From Amblyomma americanum (Eukaryota > Arthropoda > Arachnida > Ixodida > Ixodidae), in NCBI RefSeq assembly GCF_052857255.1, contig NC_135500.1, positions 52,415,272 through 52,479,271 on the forward strand: a stretch of 64,000 nt of DNA. Direction: 5' to 3'. The notes under the pieces are model-generated. The model was given only the letters and a program-made list of their open reading frames with translations. It searched no databases and was not told the DNA's origin. How positions within the stretch are numbered: position 1 is the stretch's first letter; the number at the start of each line of letters is the position of its first letter. The position numbers were made by a program, and so were the translations under genes. This document shows positions 47,126 to 58,605 of the stretch, one piece after another.

Positions 47126-48044
47126 TTTCATCTACTGGCTACCCAAGCTACTGTTGTAGTTGTAAGTGTTTAAAGGAAAAGTAAAAAAGAAGGTCAAAGA
47201 TTTTTTGCTAACTTCGGCATCTGCCATCACTACAGCGGTGGCACCTGAGCTGGGGCAGCGGATAAAGGATAGCAGGCAGTTTGAAGAAGTGAAATGATAG
47301 AGGTGAGGGGACAGTATAGAAAGGATAGAGGGAGAGGTGGTAAATACACCATTTATATAACAATACATTTTTACAAGTTGCGCACGTGCAGAGTTAAAAA
47401 AAATGAAAAACACGCGCGCACAACATTTTGCACACAACAGCTCGGGTGGGGCGCCCAGCTGTTAACCGTCCGATGTAGCACACGGGGAGCGTTCGGTCAC
47501 TGCGGGACACTACCTGGCGCAGAAGAGACGGGACGATTATCCAAAAATGCATTTTGCTAAATAACGTTTTCTTTTGCGGTTTGTATGTGCAGATGCCATC
47601 AAAAAATTGGAGAAAACAAATGTGCAGGTTGTACCGGCATACGTCGGCCGGCGGCTGCCCGCTGACCGGGGTAGGCGGCCATAAAAAGCGCATGGCTGAG
47701 GTGTTAGCTGGCTTGGATAGCCCCGGGGCCGGCGTTCAATGCAGCCGCTCCCTCAAACCCGGGGCCTGCTACAACAGCTGAGCCTTTGACGAGGCGGTCG
47801 AGCCCTGATGAGACCCTACTAGACTTCGCTTCCGCAGAGCCTCAACATGCCCGCCTAGACATGTGGCTCTTATTTTTTTTAATAAATGTTGAAACATTAA
47901 ACTTGCTGGTTTAATTATTTTAAGTTCCTGTAACAACAGAATGTGACATTTAGAAACTCACTTCATAGACAATATTTTGCCAAAATAAAGCATTCGTCAC
48001 AGATGTATTTGGCAGTGCAAAGCACATATTGCATAATAAGCAAT
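47126..48044. other. no recognised gene
   Basis: Short frames only. The 75-codon frame at 47554-47781 has no motif. Confidence 0.4.
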
Positions 48045-48335
48045 GTTCGGGAACGACTAATGGGACTGTAACTGAGTGTGCCAGGATACATGCGGTGAAC
48101 AACCAGCGTGTAAGCTTGAGTGGGAAATATTAGGTAGTCAGTGAGTGGTTGGATGCCTTTGGCGAACAACCAGTGAATTAGCTTGGGTGGGAAATATTCG
48201 GTACCCATTGAGTGGCAGGATGCCTGTGGCGAACAACCAGTGGATTAACTTGGGTGGCCGACATCTGGTAGCCAGTGAGTGTGCCTGAATACCTGTGGTA
48301 AACAACCAGTGCTTGGGCGGGAAATATTCGATTTC
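48045..48335. repeat. 67-bp minisatellite, about four units
   Basis: The anchor gNgaacaaccagtg (variants) starts at 48095, 48162, 48229 and 48298, giving spacings of 67, 67 and 69. Each unit also holds ttgggtgggaaatatt and a gNcagtgagtg segment. The last unit is shortened, and a partial unit precedes the first. Confidence 0.92.
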
Positions 48336-48974
48336 CTTGATGGGAACCGCAAATTCGATGGATTCAGCGCTAGTGGAGGCAATCACCTCCTTGCTGACCC
48401 CATGAATGGTGCAGACGTAGACGACCGCTGGGGGAGAATCGAACGCCTAGACCGAGATGGAGAGCAGGGTCCAAGTCAAGAAGGTGCTGCCGGGCCTCCG
48501 TCAAGACATCGGCGGAGATCAGGCTCCGGCGCCTGTTGATACGCACCTCGCAGACGACTGGCCTGCAGTAGAGGAGGGTGCTCCAGTCCTCTTAGACAGC
48601 AGCCTGGGGCGTGGCTGGTGGTCGGGTTCCTGTTTGAGCCGTGTTTTGCGGGTGGCAGGGCGGCGGTTCTTGCGGTGCACTGGCATCCCCACCTCCTGGT
48701 CCTCAGGCTCCGGGACGGAGTTGGAGGTTGGATGCTCTGAGCTGAGCCCAGGGCGAACTGGTGGGTGGCATCTGGTCATCACAGGGATCGCACTTCTGGG
48801 TGGGTAGTTGGCTGTGGGCTGGTGGGACCTCCGTAGTAGGCTTCGCGGACTGGGACTTGGCATAGGTTCCAATCATGGCGGCTGCACAAGATGGGGCCGC
48901 GACGTTTTCCGCCGGGGTCTCTGCTTGCAGGGTCATCTGTCTCACGTCCCGGTGTACAGCCGAACCTTGCTTAA
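48336..48974. other. unrecognised G/C-rich region
   Basis: Reverse frames of 80-117 codons are rich in Pro, Ser, Arg and Thr (MEPMPSPSPRSLLRRS, TRKTRLKQEPDHQPRPR). They could be a low-complexity gag-like remnant, but no knuckle or RT motif is present. Confidence 0.35.
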
Positions 48975-49200
48975 AAGTAAATAAAGAAGGTAGGAGTGAA
49001 AGAAGAAAGAGAGAAAAAGGTGCTGTAGAAGAGGGCTTCCGAATAATTTAGACCCATGAACGATCACCGACATCGCACAGCATACGGGCGCCGTTGTGTT
49101 TCGCCTCACAGGAAGCGCGGCCGCCGCGGTCGGGTTCGAACCCGGGAACTCCGGCTCAGTAGCCGAGTGCTCTAACCACTGAGCCACTGCGGCGAGGTGA
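48975..49200 (-). mobile_element. Ruka-like SINE, diverged
   Basis: Reverse-strand copy with a good tRNA-like head (box B gggttcgaaccc, box A gtggctcagtggttagagc on the reverse strand) at 49130-49197. The body is shortened and ends at the pyrimidine-rich region without an ATT tail. Confidence 0.87.
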
Positions 49201-49295
49201 AGGGCTTTGAGTTTTGGTGACATTCAGACTGGTTGTTTCCGAGAGAGATAAAATAACATATGTGAGCTACCTCTGCGATAATACGCGAAAAACAG

Positions 49296-49463
49296 TAGGT
49301 TAAAGGAAGGAGCTATACACCGCAGCGGACACGGGACAGAGAAAGAAGACGACACAGGGCGGTCTTCTTTCGTCTTCTTTCTCTGTCCCGTGTCCGCTGC
49401 GGTGTATAGCTCCTTCATGTCTCACCAACTGGCCTACACATCTACCCTCCTAGGTTAAAGGAA
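49296..49463 (+). mobile_element. palindromic mini-element 4, perfect 44-bp arms and 13-bp TSD
   Basis: The cleanest example. The exact duplication taggttaaaggaa (49296-49308 and 49451-49463) flanks a 142-bp insert. Left arm 49309-49352 and right arm 49370-49413 are perfect inverted repeats of 44 bp around a 17-base loop. The tail 49414-49450 is ttcATGTCTCACCAACTGG followed by cctacac..., closely matching the PLE 3' tail at 4871-4889 (ATGCACCAACCAGCCC). No coding capacity. Confidence 0.95.
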
Positions 49464-50060
49464 CATTCGTAGTTTTAAAATAAAAAAGAAGCCTGTATTT
49501 TCTGATTGGTTTTCATTAACCGCTTTAGCCTTAACGCTTGATTCTTGAAGCTCAAAGCATGGCAGTTGTCCTTCAAGTTGAAAGATCCGTGGAGAAAGGA
49601 TTTCTTCGCTGCGTGTAGTTTTTTTTTTTGTTCACGGTTGGCAGAGGCATATTCTCAGCTTCCAGCACGGTACAGTTGCGTGTTCAGATAGGAGATCTCT
49701 CTTGCAGTATTGAGTTGATAGCTACTGACACTGCTCTCTGTTGCTTGCCTTCGTATGCAGCCGCGTTTACGTAAATCTGGGTTCAACAGGGCGTTTGTCT
49801 TCTGGATATATTTTAACCTAGCTTCTCTTCTTCCCTTGCAGAGATTTGGGTTCATGTATCACGGTACTGGCGCTATCTTGAGTCTGCATCGAATTGCGTC
49901 AGGGACCCTTTCGGTCCTTGCTGATTCGCGGAGTTTCCCGTTGTACCCGAGTATACGCAGAAGTATTCTTGTTGTGTTCGAATAGTGGTAATCTGATCTT
50001 CTAAACAAATTAGAGCAGTGATTTTTTACACCAGTTACTGCAAATGCCAAGATACCTGTG
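49464..50060. other. no recognised gene
   Basis: Nothing recognised. The frames at 49655-49985 overlap antisense to each other and have no motif. Confidence 0.4.
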
Positions 50061-51060
50061 TACCGCAGCAGATGAAATGGGGCACAAAAGTTCAACTTAT
50101 CGCTAAAAGTTCCATGTTCCGAAAACCGATCCCAGATCACCGACTTGGATATGAAACAGCGTGAGCCAGGACACCTGCCCGGATTTGACGTTAATGAGGG
50201 ACGGGGAGGAGAATGAACGCAAAAACTTGGGGAGTTACCACTACGCAATGATCACGAAAGTGGCAGTAGGAACATTCAAAGGAAATATTGGCACAGCCAG
50301 AATTACTGATTGGGAGGCCTTCAGTGAAGTAAGCGAAGGGAACCTGGGAGGCTCAAAATCAACGAAAAAATGGTGCAAGACGCTGACTGACGTCAAGGAA
50401 AACTGCCTGAAAACGCTGGACAAGACTTTGGAGACACCGGAAGTGGACGGCCGAATTCTGGACCTATAGGAAGCCACGAGGGGGTTAACCAGGAGGCGGA
50501 AGCAGCAAAAGCGCAACAGGTAGCTGAAGCTAACGCTAGCGGATATCACGGCGAAAGCCGCGGAATACGCTACAAAATTCGCAAGGCACACTTGGGAATA
50601 CTTTAATAGTTTGCTCTATGGAAGGCTAGGTACGGCTAAGGCGTGGCGAATGCTGAGGGCACTCATAGATCCGACACAACAAAGGCCGAAACCGGGAAGG
50701 CCATAAGCAGAATGGTGCACACCTTCCAGGGCACAGATGAAGAGCTGACCGAGAAGATCAAGCTCACGTGCTATTGAGACCCAATACATCTAGGAGTCAA
50801 GGACACACCCCATAAAGGAGAAGACAACGAGTACCTACATGGAACCATCACCAAAGAGGGCTATGAAGCGGTGGGTAAGGCTTAAAATAACACGGCTGCG
50901 GGGGAGGATAACAGCGACCTGATTCGGACCCTGTACTACGAGGCGATCCAAGAGCTTACGAATCTGTTGATCACAATATTGAAGACGAAACGATTCCGGA
51001 TTAACGGAGACAGGCGTACGTGGTCATTATTCCCTAGCCAAGGAATTAACTGGTTATACA
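50061..51060 (+). mobile_element. LINE fragment: endonuclease-RT linker and RT N-terminus, degenerate
   Basis: From 50240 the frame reads TARITDWEAFSEVSE, WCKTLTDVKENCLKTL and, past a stop at 50467-50469, LTRRRKQQKRNR, ADITAKAAEYATKFARHTWE, and TAKAWRMLRALIDPTQ. That is the charged linker between endonuclease and RT. Frame changes lead to an NNTAAGEDN-like RT N-terminal piece near 50890. The catalytic RT core is missing. Family not fixed, but different from the I-type and CR1-like copies in the window. Confidence 0.62.
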
Positions 51061-51261
51061 AAATTTGACACCGATCTAGCTAACTTCTTGCCTCGGCAAA
51101 CTGTACTAGAAGCTGGTAACCGCAATGTTACGAAGTTACATTGAAGATGTCCTGGCCTCTTACATCGTGCTCGGCTTCCAACCGAAACTATCAACGTAAA
51201 CCTTCGTGCTACAGCTAAGAGAGGAAGTCATATATGCATCCAGAAGGGAGCGAAGTCAAAC

Positions 51262-51425
51262 AAGTGTGTAAACTAGTGTGTTGAGCAAACGCCTCTCAGG
51301 CCAGAGATGTGGGTTTCGGTCCCCAGAGCCACCGGGTACCCACTGGGGATACAATCTCTGCAACCTTTCCCGTGACCTGGTGTTGGGCTTATTGGGGGGT
51401 GCACCATAAATATTCATCATAATCA
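51262..51425 (+). mobile_element. third tRNA-derived SINE
   Basis: Box-A-like aactagtgtgttgagc (51273-51288) and box-B-like gtgggtttcggtccc (51309-51324) are spaced as in a tRNA gene. A body with gccaccgggtacccactgg and a short ATCATC-like 3' end at about 51413-51425 follow. It differs from both other SINE families here. No intact tRNA fold or CCA context, so it is not a tRNA gene. Confidence 0.6.
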
Positions 51426-52879
51426 AAATGCTTCTAAACCTCTTTCGAACTAATAGACCTTTGCATAGAAGGCGATTAGTACAAGCGTTGAGCAGTCTTT
51501 AGTCCATTTTTCAAAGAACATCTCAATAACCTAAATTTAGTAGAAAAGGACAGGCTGCACAAAATGCGAGGTATATGGGAGACTATAGGTACCAAAATCT
51601 CGAAAACAAGCCTTTTGAGGTAAAATATGGCTGGGAATGTTGGCGGAAACAAGAAAACCGGTGAATCGTCTTAAGACAGCAGCTAAATTAATTGCTCAAA
51701 TTTATCGTTTTAACTGTTAGAGTTAGGCACCATGTTGCAAATAGAGATTTGAAGCCGGCCATTAATAATAGCTACGACAGCGTTTAGAAATTTGAAAATA
51801 CGATTGGGGCCTTGGCTCTCCACCTTGATAAAATTTCCCTACTTCACTACTCAAGTGCACTGGAGCTATTTTGAAAACGCAATAATTTCGGCGCGAGGTA
51901 GCCTAATTTGTGCAAGGAGGATCAACGCATTTTCGAAATTCCAAACACTGATATTGAAATTACTGGTGACGGGCTAAAAATCTTTAACTGCAACCAGTTG
52001 CCTAAATGGGAAAGGTAACAAGTCAAATTTCAAAACTATTTAATCAGCTTACTACTTGAGATGATTAAATTTCTGCTCTCCGGCAACGCTGGCAACTTTA
52101 TGTCGCAAAGGACATTTTTTTTCACCCAAAAATCCTATTTTGGAAGTGGCTTAATATTCCTTGAAGCACGTGATAGATCTCAACTGTTCTTCAATAATAT
52201 CAACGCAATTCCATAGACGTGTAAGGTTTTGCAGCCCTCTGTTTACTATGCACATAATTAGAAGGTACATGAGCTAAGAAACAATAAAGAAGGTTTTCCT
52301 AAATACCGCGCATAAGCTCTTAAGACCACGTCTCACTACGTCTGAAAAATGCAGCAAGGGCCTTAACTAAACCATTTTTTTGCATTTTAGTTCACTCTCT
52401 CACAATAACATATTTTTATTGAAAAAGCGCCCTCTATCAAACACTAGATTTTCTTACACAGTTAGCGACACGAGTAGCTCGATGATAAACAATTCCCTGC
52501 GCGACTGTAGTAGACTGAACCATACTTTTTTTTTGGTTCATAAACAGAAAGTCGAAAACTTTTTCTCAGGTTTTGGAAGTCGGCAAATAGACCAAGCTGC
52601 TTATAGAGTATATTGCAAAAGGCAAAGTTCATCGCCGATCGACGTACTTGGAACGAAAATTCGCCCTTTGAAACGACATCTGCCATTTGAATTCGTCGAA
52701 AAAAAATCATATCTGAAAATATGATTGACAGGGATTTGAGACACCGTGAAAAATTTTCGTATTGCTTTCACTTAGTTTTTTGCAAAAAGATGGTACCGAA
52801 ACGTTATTTGCATTTCATAAGTGGTTTCTGATGGAAGGAAAATGACCAGAAAGCTCTTTCACCTGTCGGTGGACACTGT
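51426..52879. other. no recognised gene
   Basis: A/T-rich. The 114-codon frame at 52380-52724 shows no motif and is open on the reverse strand as well. Confidence 0.4.
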
Positions 52880-53020
52880 CGAAATGGGAGGAGGAGGGAT
52901 TGAAAGGAGGTAGAGGTGCCGTAGTGGAGGGCTCCGGCGTAAATTCGACCACCTGGGGCTATTTAGCGAGCGCTGACATGGCACAGCATAAGGCCGCTTT
53001 TTGCGCTGCGCCTCCGTTCA
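52880..53020 (-). mobile_element. Ruka-like SINE body fragment
   Basis: Reverse-strand body (ggagggctccgg, gaccacctgggg, gctgacatggcacagca) without tRNA-like head or ATT tail. Confidence 0.82.
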
Positions 53021-54454
53021 AATGGAAATTTGCATCACACATAGCGTACAGTCCTGAACACAATACTTTGATATCGTGAATGCCGCGCGTGAATTGCGCG
53101 TCTACTAATAGGTGCTAATGAGGAAGCGGAGAAAAGAGCCAGCTACAGAAACCGGCTACATTGCCACGCTGCGTACGTAAAACCACTTTCAGATATGAGG
53201 CCTCATTAACACCTGTACACTCACCAGAGCAATGACCAGCAGCCATACTCGAGAGGCACTTGACCATGTGCCCTGGCAGGTGGCGGGTTCTGTGTCCAGG
53301 TAGTATAGCTGAGGCAGGAAGACAAGGACGTTGCCCAAGTTGGCAATCTTCGTAGGTCTCCTCGCCTCCTGTAGCCAACAGGATATCAGTCGACAACTCT
53401 CCGCCGGTGGGATATGTGGCAGCCACCCGCGATATCCACGAGCGCGTTTCCAGGCATGAGGCCAGGTTGGCACTCTAGATCTGGGGTGCACTGGTGGAGA
53501 AGGAGGAAGGCCGGAACCCCACCCCCCGCTAATGGTTCACTAACAGCTAGACCCAAAGCTGGGGTGTAATGTGGGGTTCAATGAAGGAGGAAGGAGCGGG
53601 TTGCTTGTCCCACTTCATGAAAGTTGCTTTTAGGGCGAAATCGAAGTGAGGCACTCTTTTTAGCATTGTGAAAAGAGGCGATCGGAAGCTTTAATTTTTG
53701 TTGTTCTAAGAACATATCGTTCTGAAGACCCCTCAGTTGCATGTTTTATTGTCTTGCGGGTTGGTTCGAGTAAACCTGCTGATGTTCCTAATTTTCCATG
53801 GTTGAGTTCAAACAGTATACCTAATATAACAACAAAAGCTGATAGTGAGCTCTCTACAGCGAAGCCTCAGTCGTGCTGCTGATTTCTGGCAGCGCAATAC
53901 CGCCCCATCATATAAAATCACATTGCTAGCGCTAGTCATTCGATTGTAACCCGAGACTTTTGCTGCACATCAGGCTTAGCGATCGCAATCATCATTGTTG
54001 TGTGCTTTTGTGTGTGCGAAGATCGTTCAGTACGCAAAATAAATCGAGGTTGCTTTTATGTGCCTGTTTTCATGAGCCCATGTTCTTCTGCAGTCCCTGC
54101 TACTCTGTTAACCAGGCACATCTAGTTAAAAAGTGAGCGCTCTCTTGAACCAGACGATCGATGAAACAGAAAGATTTAGAAAAACGGCGAAAGGAAGTCT
54201 GAAGGCAATGCCTTCGAAAACACTTGTCCCCCACTGGGGCAACAGAAAAGTTTTGGCGGTGCCCGAATCCTCAACCATCGTCGATGCCGGGCCGCCGCCC
54301 AGCTGGAGGAGAAGTAAGCTTCGGGATGCCAAAAGGCTGCTTATAGGCAGGCAGCCCACACGTGCTTACCGTGTCGGGAGTAACCTGCCAGGTGTGCACG
54401 CTGGAAGGCCTTAACTTGAGCGGTCTTCCGCCGTTCGCCCAGGTCTTTGCGAAA
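53021..54454. other. no recognised gene
   Basis: Reverse frames at 53115-53491 and the forward frame at 54133-54414 have no recognisable domain. Confidence 0.38.
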
Positions 54455-54588
54455 GGCTGTTAGGACAAAGACCTTGTAGTAAAGGTATGCAGGGTGATGG
54501 CCTTCATGGCAAATGCCTTGCAGGTGAAGGCCTTTATGCAAGCGGCCTTTAGATCAAATGCATTTAGGTTAAATGCCTTTACAATTTA
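54455..54588. repeat. 15-bp minisatellite, about nine diverged units
   Basis: Consecutive 15-mers from 54499: ggccttcatggcaaa, tgccttgcaggtgaa, ggcctttatgcaagc, ggcctttagatcaaa, tgcatttaggttaaa, tgcctttacaattta. Looser units precede from 54455 (ggctgttaggacaaa, gaccttgtagtaaag). The consensus is near ggcctttaggtcaaa. Confidence 0.85.
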
Positions 54589-55290
54589 AGTACATGAAGT
54601 CTCCTCCCTAACTAGTTCTTCCACGCGATTTTCGGCCCTTAGCCATGCAAACCTTCTGCAATTGCACGCCTGCATTTCATGCTGCTATTGCTTCCGTTAT
54701 TAGAAACTGTTTCCCGAATGCAATCACATCACTTGGTACAGCGGTGAATTGAATGTAAAGCCGCTGCAGCTGTATTTTTGTCCTTTGCTTTGCTTCTGTG
54801 TGGTGACAGGTACACAAGGTACTGTACAGTTCACAGTCTGCGGCTCCCCGCCCCCCCCTCCCTTTTACCCTCCGCGTATGAAGTGACATTAATGCTGTAT
54901 CGAAGAGCCCGCGAGACGCCCTTCTATTCGCATTTCGTAGGTCCTACCACGCCCCATGTGGAATAAAATAGATATCTAAGGATATCAATACAGGTCCGAT
55001 TCCCGAAGAAAGTGGACCAAAGAGCGGAGCTGCGGTCCCTATATTCAGTTATCTAGGCGGTCGACATGAGGGTGGTCCGCACCCGCGTAGGTGTTTCTGT
55101 AGAAATGCATGCAGATTCGGGAGTCGTAAAAGCGACTCCTGCACCTTCCTGCACCTCCGGAGTCGTCAAAGGTGCAGAAGTTGTCAAAGCGGAGAGGAAG
55201 AGGAAGACGAAGACATTGTTCGACCTACTGTCGCCTCAGCTCTTTCTTTACCTAATTTTGCCTAATTTACCTAGTTTTATTTGAATATTC
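54589..55290. other. no recognised gene; possible LINE 5' flank
   Basis: Nothing recognised. The right part may be the 5' UTR of the LINE that follows. Confidence 0.35.
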
Positions 55291-56762
55291 GAGGACAGCA
55301 GCATCTTCAAGGCGGTACTGTCCTATGGGAATAGTACGGCTGCTCCGGTGTGGGCAAGCCTAAAGGGACCACGCCGATCTAAGGAGCCTGGCTCAGAAGA
55401 GGCGGCCATGGCTTCCCAGGCTGTTGAGCGACCGAAATGGAGACGACAACCCGTCTAGCAAGACCTCATCGTTCAGTGGGGATGAGTCAACGATTGTGAA
55501 CGGTGACGAGTCAGTGACCGATATGGCTGACGTGCACAACGAGGGCTTCAAGTTGTTGAGTCATCGCAAGCAGCTAACGGTCGGGATCCCGGTAGTGGCT
55601 GAGCCCACAGAGAAAGAGGTTGATCTAAGAGAGAGGAATCTCAACTTACTTTTCGCGACCATTCAATCACTGCTGGGATCAGCTCCGATTCGTAGTAGGT
55701 TCACCATGCACGTGGCTCTTCAGCTGGATGTCTCGACGGAAGAGCAGGTTGAGAAGCTCCTGCAGAGCTCTCAGAATGTTGGCATCAAAGTTAACATGCG
55801 GTTGCCCCATTCCTACATGAAGAACACCGGTGTTATTAAGGGCGTACCAAAGTGGTATTCAGAACGCGACTTCCTTGATTATTTGAAACCAGAAGGTGTT
55901 CTACACGTGTAACGACTTGTGCGTCGTGTGGAGTCTCCAGGAAAAGAATAGGCTGCGAAGCCTACCAACTCTTTCGTGTTGACATTCGCTCCCAACTCAG
56001 AGCGACCAAAAAATTGATCTAGGATTCACAAAACACGCAGTTGCCGATTTCACTGAAGCTCTTCCACAGCGTTTTAGATGCCAACGGTTTGGGCACGTGG
56101 CCAATGTTTGTACAAAGGATCGACGGTGTAAGCGATGCGGAGTGGACCACGACTTTAAAACCTGCAAGGACGACTTTGCTTGCGCCAATTACGGTGCTGA
56201 TCATCCAGCGAGTATCGGAGGCTGCCCCTTCTATGTGAGCGCTCTGCTTTGTCAAATATCCTTTATTATTGGTCCCAAAACCCAACGGACTGAGACTCCT
56301 GTCCCAGGATTAGACGAGTTCCCAGTGTTGGAGTCTGATCATGTTGTTGCGTTACCCAACAATGTCCGTAAGAGACCTGAGTCCAACAAGACGCGAAGGT
56401 CCATTGCGTGCGAGTCGGTTGTTCGACCTCCAGCAAAAAGTGTCCATGTTCCTGAGCGACCGGATCACAGCCAGACTTCATGGCAAGAGGGATTCTCATA
56501 TGCACATGTGACAAAAAAACGAGCTACTGAGGCCTGGAGTGTGTCCTTATCGGCATCTTTTGTAGATGCTGTGAGTGAGTGCATTGCGCAAAATAAGGAG
56601 CTCAAAAATCAAGGTATGTCTGACGTTCTTCATGTTTTGTTTGGGGCCCTGCGTTCACATGTTGCAGCGATGGTGCCCGGTAACCTGAAGAACTTCCTAC
56701 AGCTGGTGCTTTCTTTTGAGTCCCTAATTACCACCTTTGCAGCGAACTTCATTGCGATCTAA
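55291..56762 (+). pseudogene. I/R1-type LINE 5' UTR and gag-like ORF1, frameshifted
   Basis: ORF1 opens at ATG 55424 and runs 162 codons to 55912 (RSRFTMHVALQLDVS, GVIKGVPKWYSERDFLDYL). A frame change leads to FTKHAVADFTEA and then the frame 56097-56762. Knuckles follow the pattern FRCQRFGHVANVC, RRCKRCGVDHDFKTC and ACANYGADHPASIGGCP, where one knuckle Cys is Tyr. The start was chosen because the region upstream to ~55290 has no coding signal and ORF2 follows within ~20 bp. ORF1 proteins chaperone element RNA. No RNase H is available to fix the clade. Confidence 0.78.
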
Positions 56763-56763
56763 T

Positions 56764-58605
56764 ATGAATGGGATAAAACCTCGTGGATCTAATATGCACA
56801 GAAAAGTGCCGTTTATATTGCAATAGAACTGCGCTGGGATGTTAAGTCGGTTAGCTGAACTAAAACTATTCTTGAAAGAGACTTGTGTTCCAGTATTGAC
56901 TCTGTCAGAAGCTGACCTGCCAAGCGGGAGCTGTTTGACTGGACATGTCGCCCATAAAAATTGCAGCATAAAGGCATTTCCTGCAGGAAGTGCCGCACTT
57001 TACATAAGAAGGGAAATTCCACATGTTTCTCTAGGCGTTGCCGATCTTTGCACGGATGACATTCATTTAGCGGCTGTGAGAACGCAGCTCGGCTCTCGAA
57101 CTCTTTCTATCGCATCCGTGTATGTGTCCCCGCGGAAGAAGGTAGCATTGGATTTGTTTCTGTAGCAGCTCTGCGACCGCTGTCCAGCTCCTCGAATCAT
57201 CTGCGGTGATTTCAACATCCATCATGCCATCTGGGGTGACAGGAACACAGATTCCCGTGGACGCAAACTCGCAGACGTTATTGACAGTTTGAGCCTGTGT
57301 GTTGCAAATGACGAAAGCCTCACTTTCTTCTTGCCTACAGCCTCAGCGACAGCTATAGACCTGACTGACACTGCATTCACCTTACGTCCGCGTGAGGTGG
57401 TCAACAGCACCTGACCGCATGGGAAGTGATCACTATCAAATTTTTGTTTGCTGCCGACTTTCATGTGCATGGTCCTAAAATTATCATTGCGGTCAAATGG
57501 GACAAGTACAGAGAGCACCTAGAACGTGTTTCTGGTTATATTATAGAAATGATTTCTAGTAAGCTGGCAGCAACCATGGCGGTCAAGTTACCTGATCATT
57601 TTCCGGCCCCGGATTTAAAACTCAGGAACCTTTGCGCAGCGAGAAGGGCGGAGCGCCAACTCGTGCATAAGGAGGACGACAGGCAAATGAAGACTACCTT
57701 CAATAGGCTGAGTTCTGCTATTAGACGGCACTCGAACAAGCTGTACAGGTCGAAATGGGCCTCATTCTGCGCTAGTTTGGGTTCTCACCGATGACGAGAA
57801 TATGGGGAGTAATTGGCAGTTTTGCTGGAGAATCTCGCCCTTCGAAGCCTTTTGATGCTCTTGAAATACGCAAGGAAAAACCTATTGCGTGCTAGGCATA
57901 GGAATTTGCAGACGCACTTGTACGTGCTAATTCTGGAATTGATATATATACACCACCTGCTTTCTCCCGGTCTATCATGGACGTCCCGTTCAGGCTTCGT
58001 TAGCTTCAGACTGCGCTCAGTGGCCTGCGGCGCCGGTGTGCACTAGGTTCCGACGGCATCACAATAAAATGCGGAATAATCTGCCCTTGGAACTCAGAAA
58101 GGAGCTTCTAAACTTCATCCTTCGAGTTTGGGAGACTGGCGATGTTCCTCCGACATGGAAGGTGGCACATGTAGTTCCAGTACTGAATCCGGGCAAAGAC
58201 AGGACGGACCACCCTTTTATCGTCCTTTGTCATTGACCTCCTGTGCAGCTAAGTTGAAGGAAAAGCTGGTAAATGAGCGCTTATCCTAGTGGCTTGAGGA
58301 CAGCAAGGCACGGCCAACATGTATGATAGCTAGGATTCGGCCGAGGTTTTAGTGCCCAAGATAGTGTCTTAGACTTGGTGAGTCACATTGAACACCAGAT
58401 AGTTTTCGGCCTTTCTACCTTGGGCATTTTTCTTGACATTGCGGAAGCTTACGACAACGGGCTTCAGACCTCAATTCTAAACAGTTTGCAAGGCATGGAC
58501 ATACAGAGCCATATGTTAAGATTCATTTACAAGTTTATAAGTGATCGTGCGGTTCGTGCACGATTAGGGAGCACCTTAAGCACCGAAAAGGTTCTATCAC
58601 GAGCA
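56764..58605 (+). pseudogene. LINE ORF2: APE endonuclease and partial RT, cut by a PLE
   Basis: It starts at MNGIKPRGSN (ATG 56764). Endonuclease motifs are a weak LSEAD (the catalytic QE site is altered), IICGDFNIHHAIWGD near 57200 and GSDHYQIF near 57423. The RT begins with a KARR..W/SSAIRR linker (57650-57780), then KMRNNLP, WKVAHVVPVLNPGKD, a PLSLTSC-like block, FLDIAEAYDN and VRARLGSTLSTEKVL. The domain ends at 58605 before the catalytic YxDD, where PLE sequence begins. At least six stops or frame shifts. Confidence 0.8.

Noticed and set aside
48045..48335. CRISPR-like array
   Set aside because: Units are contiguous 67-bp repeats without unique spacers, in a eukaryotic context.
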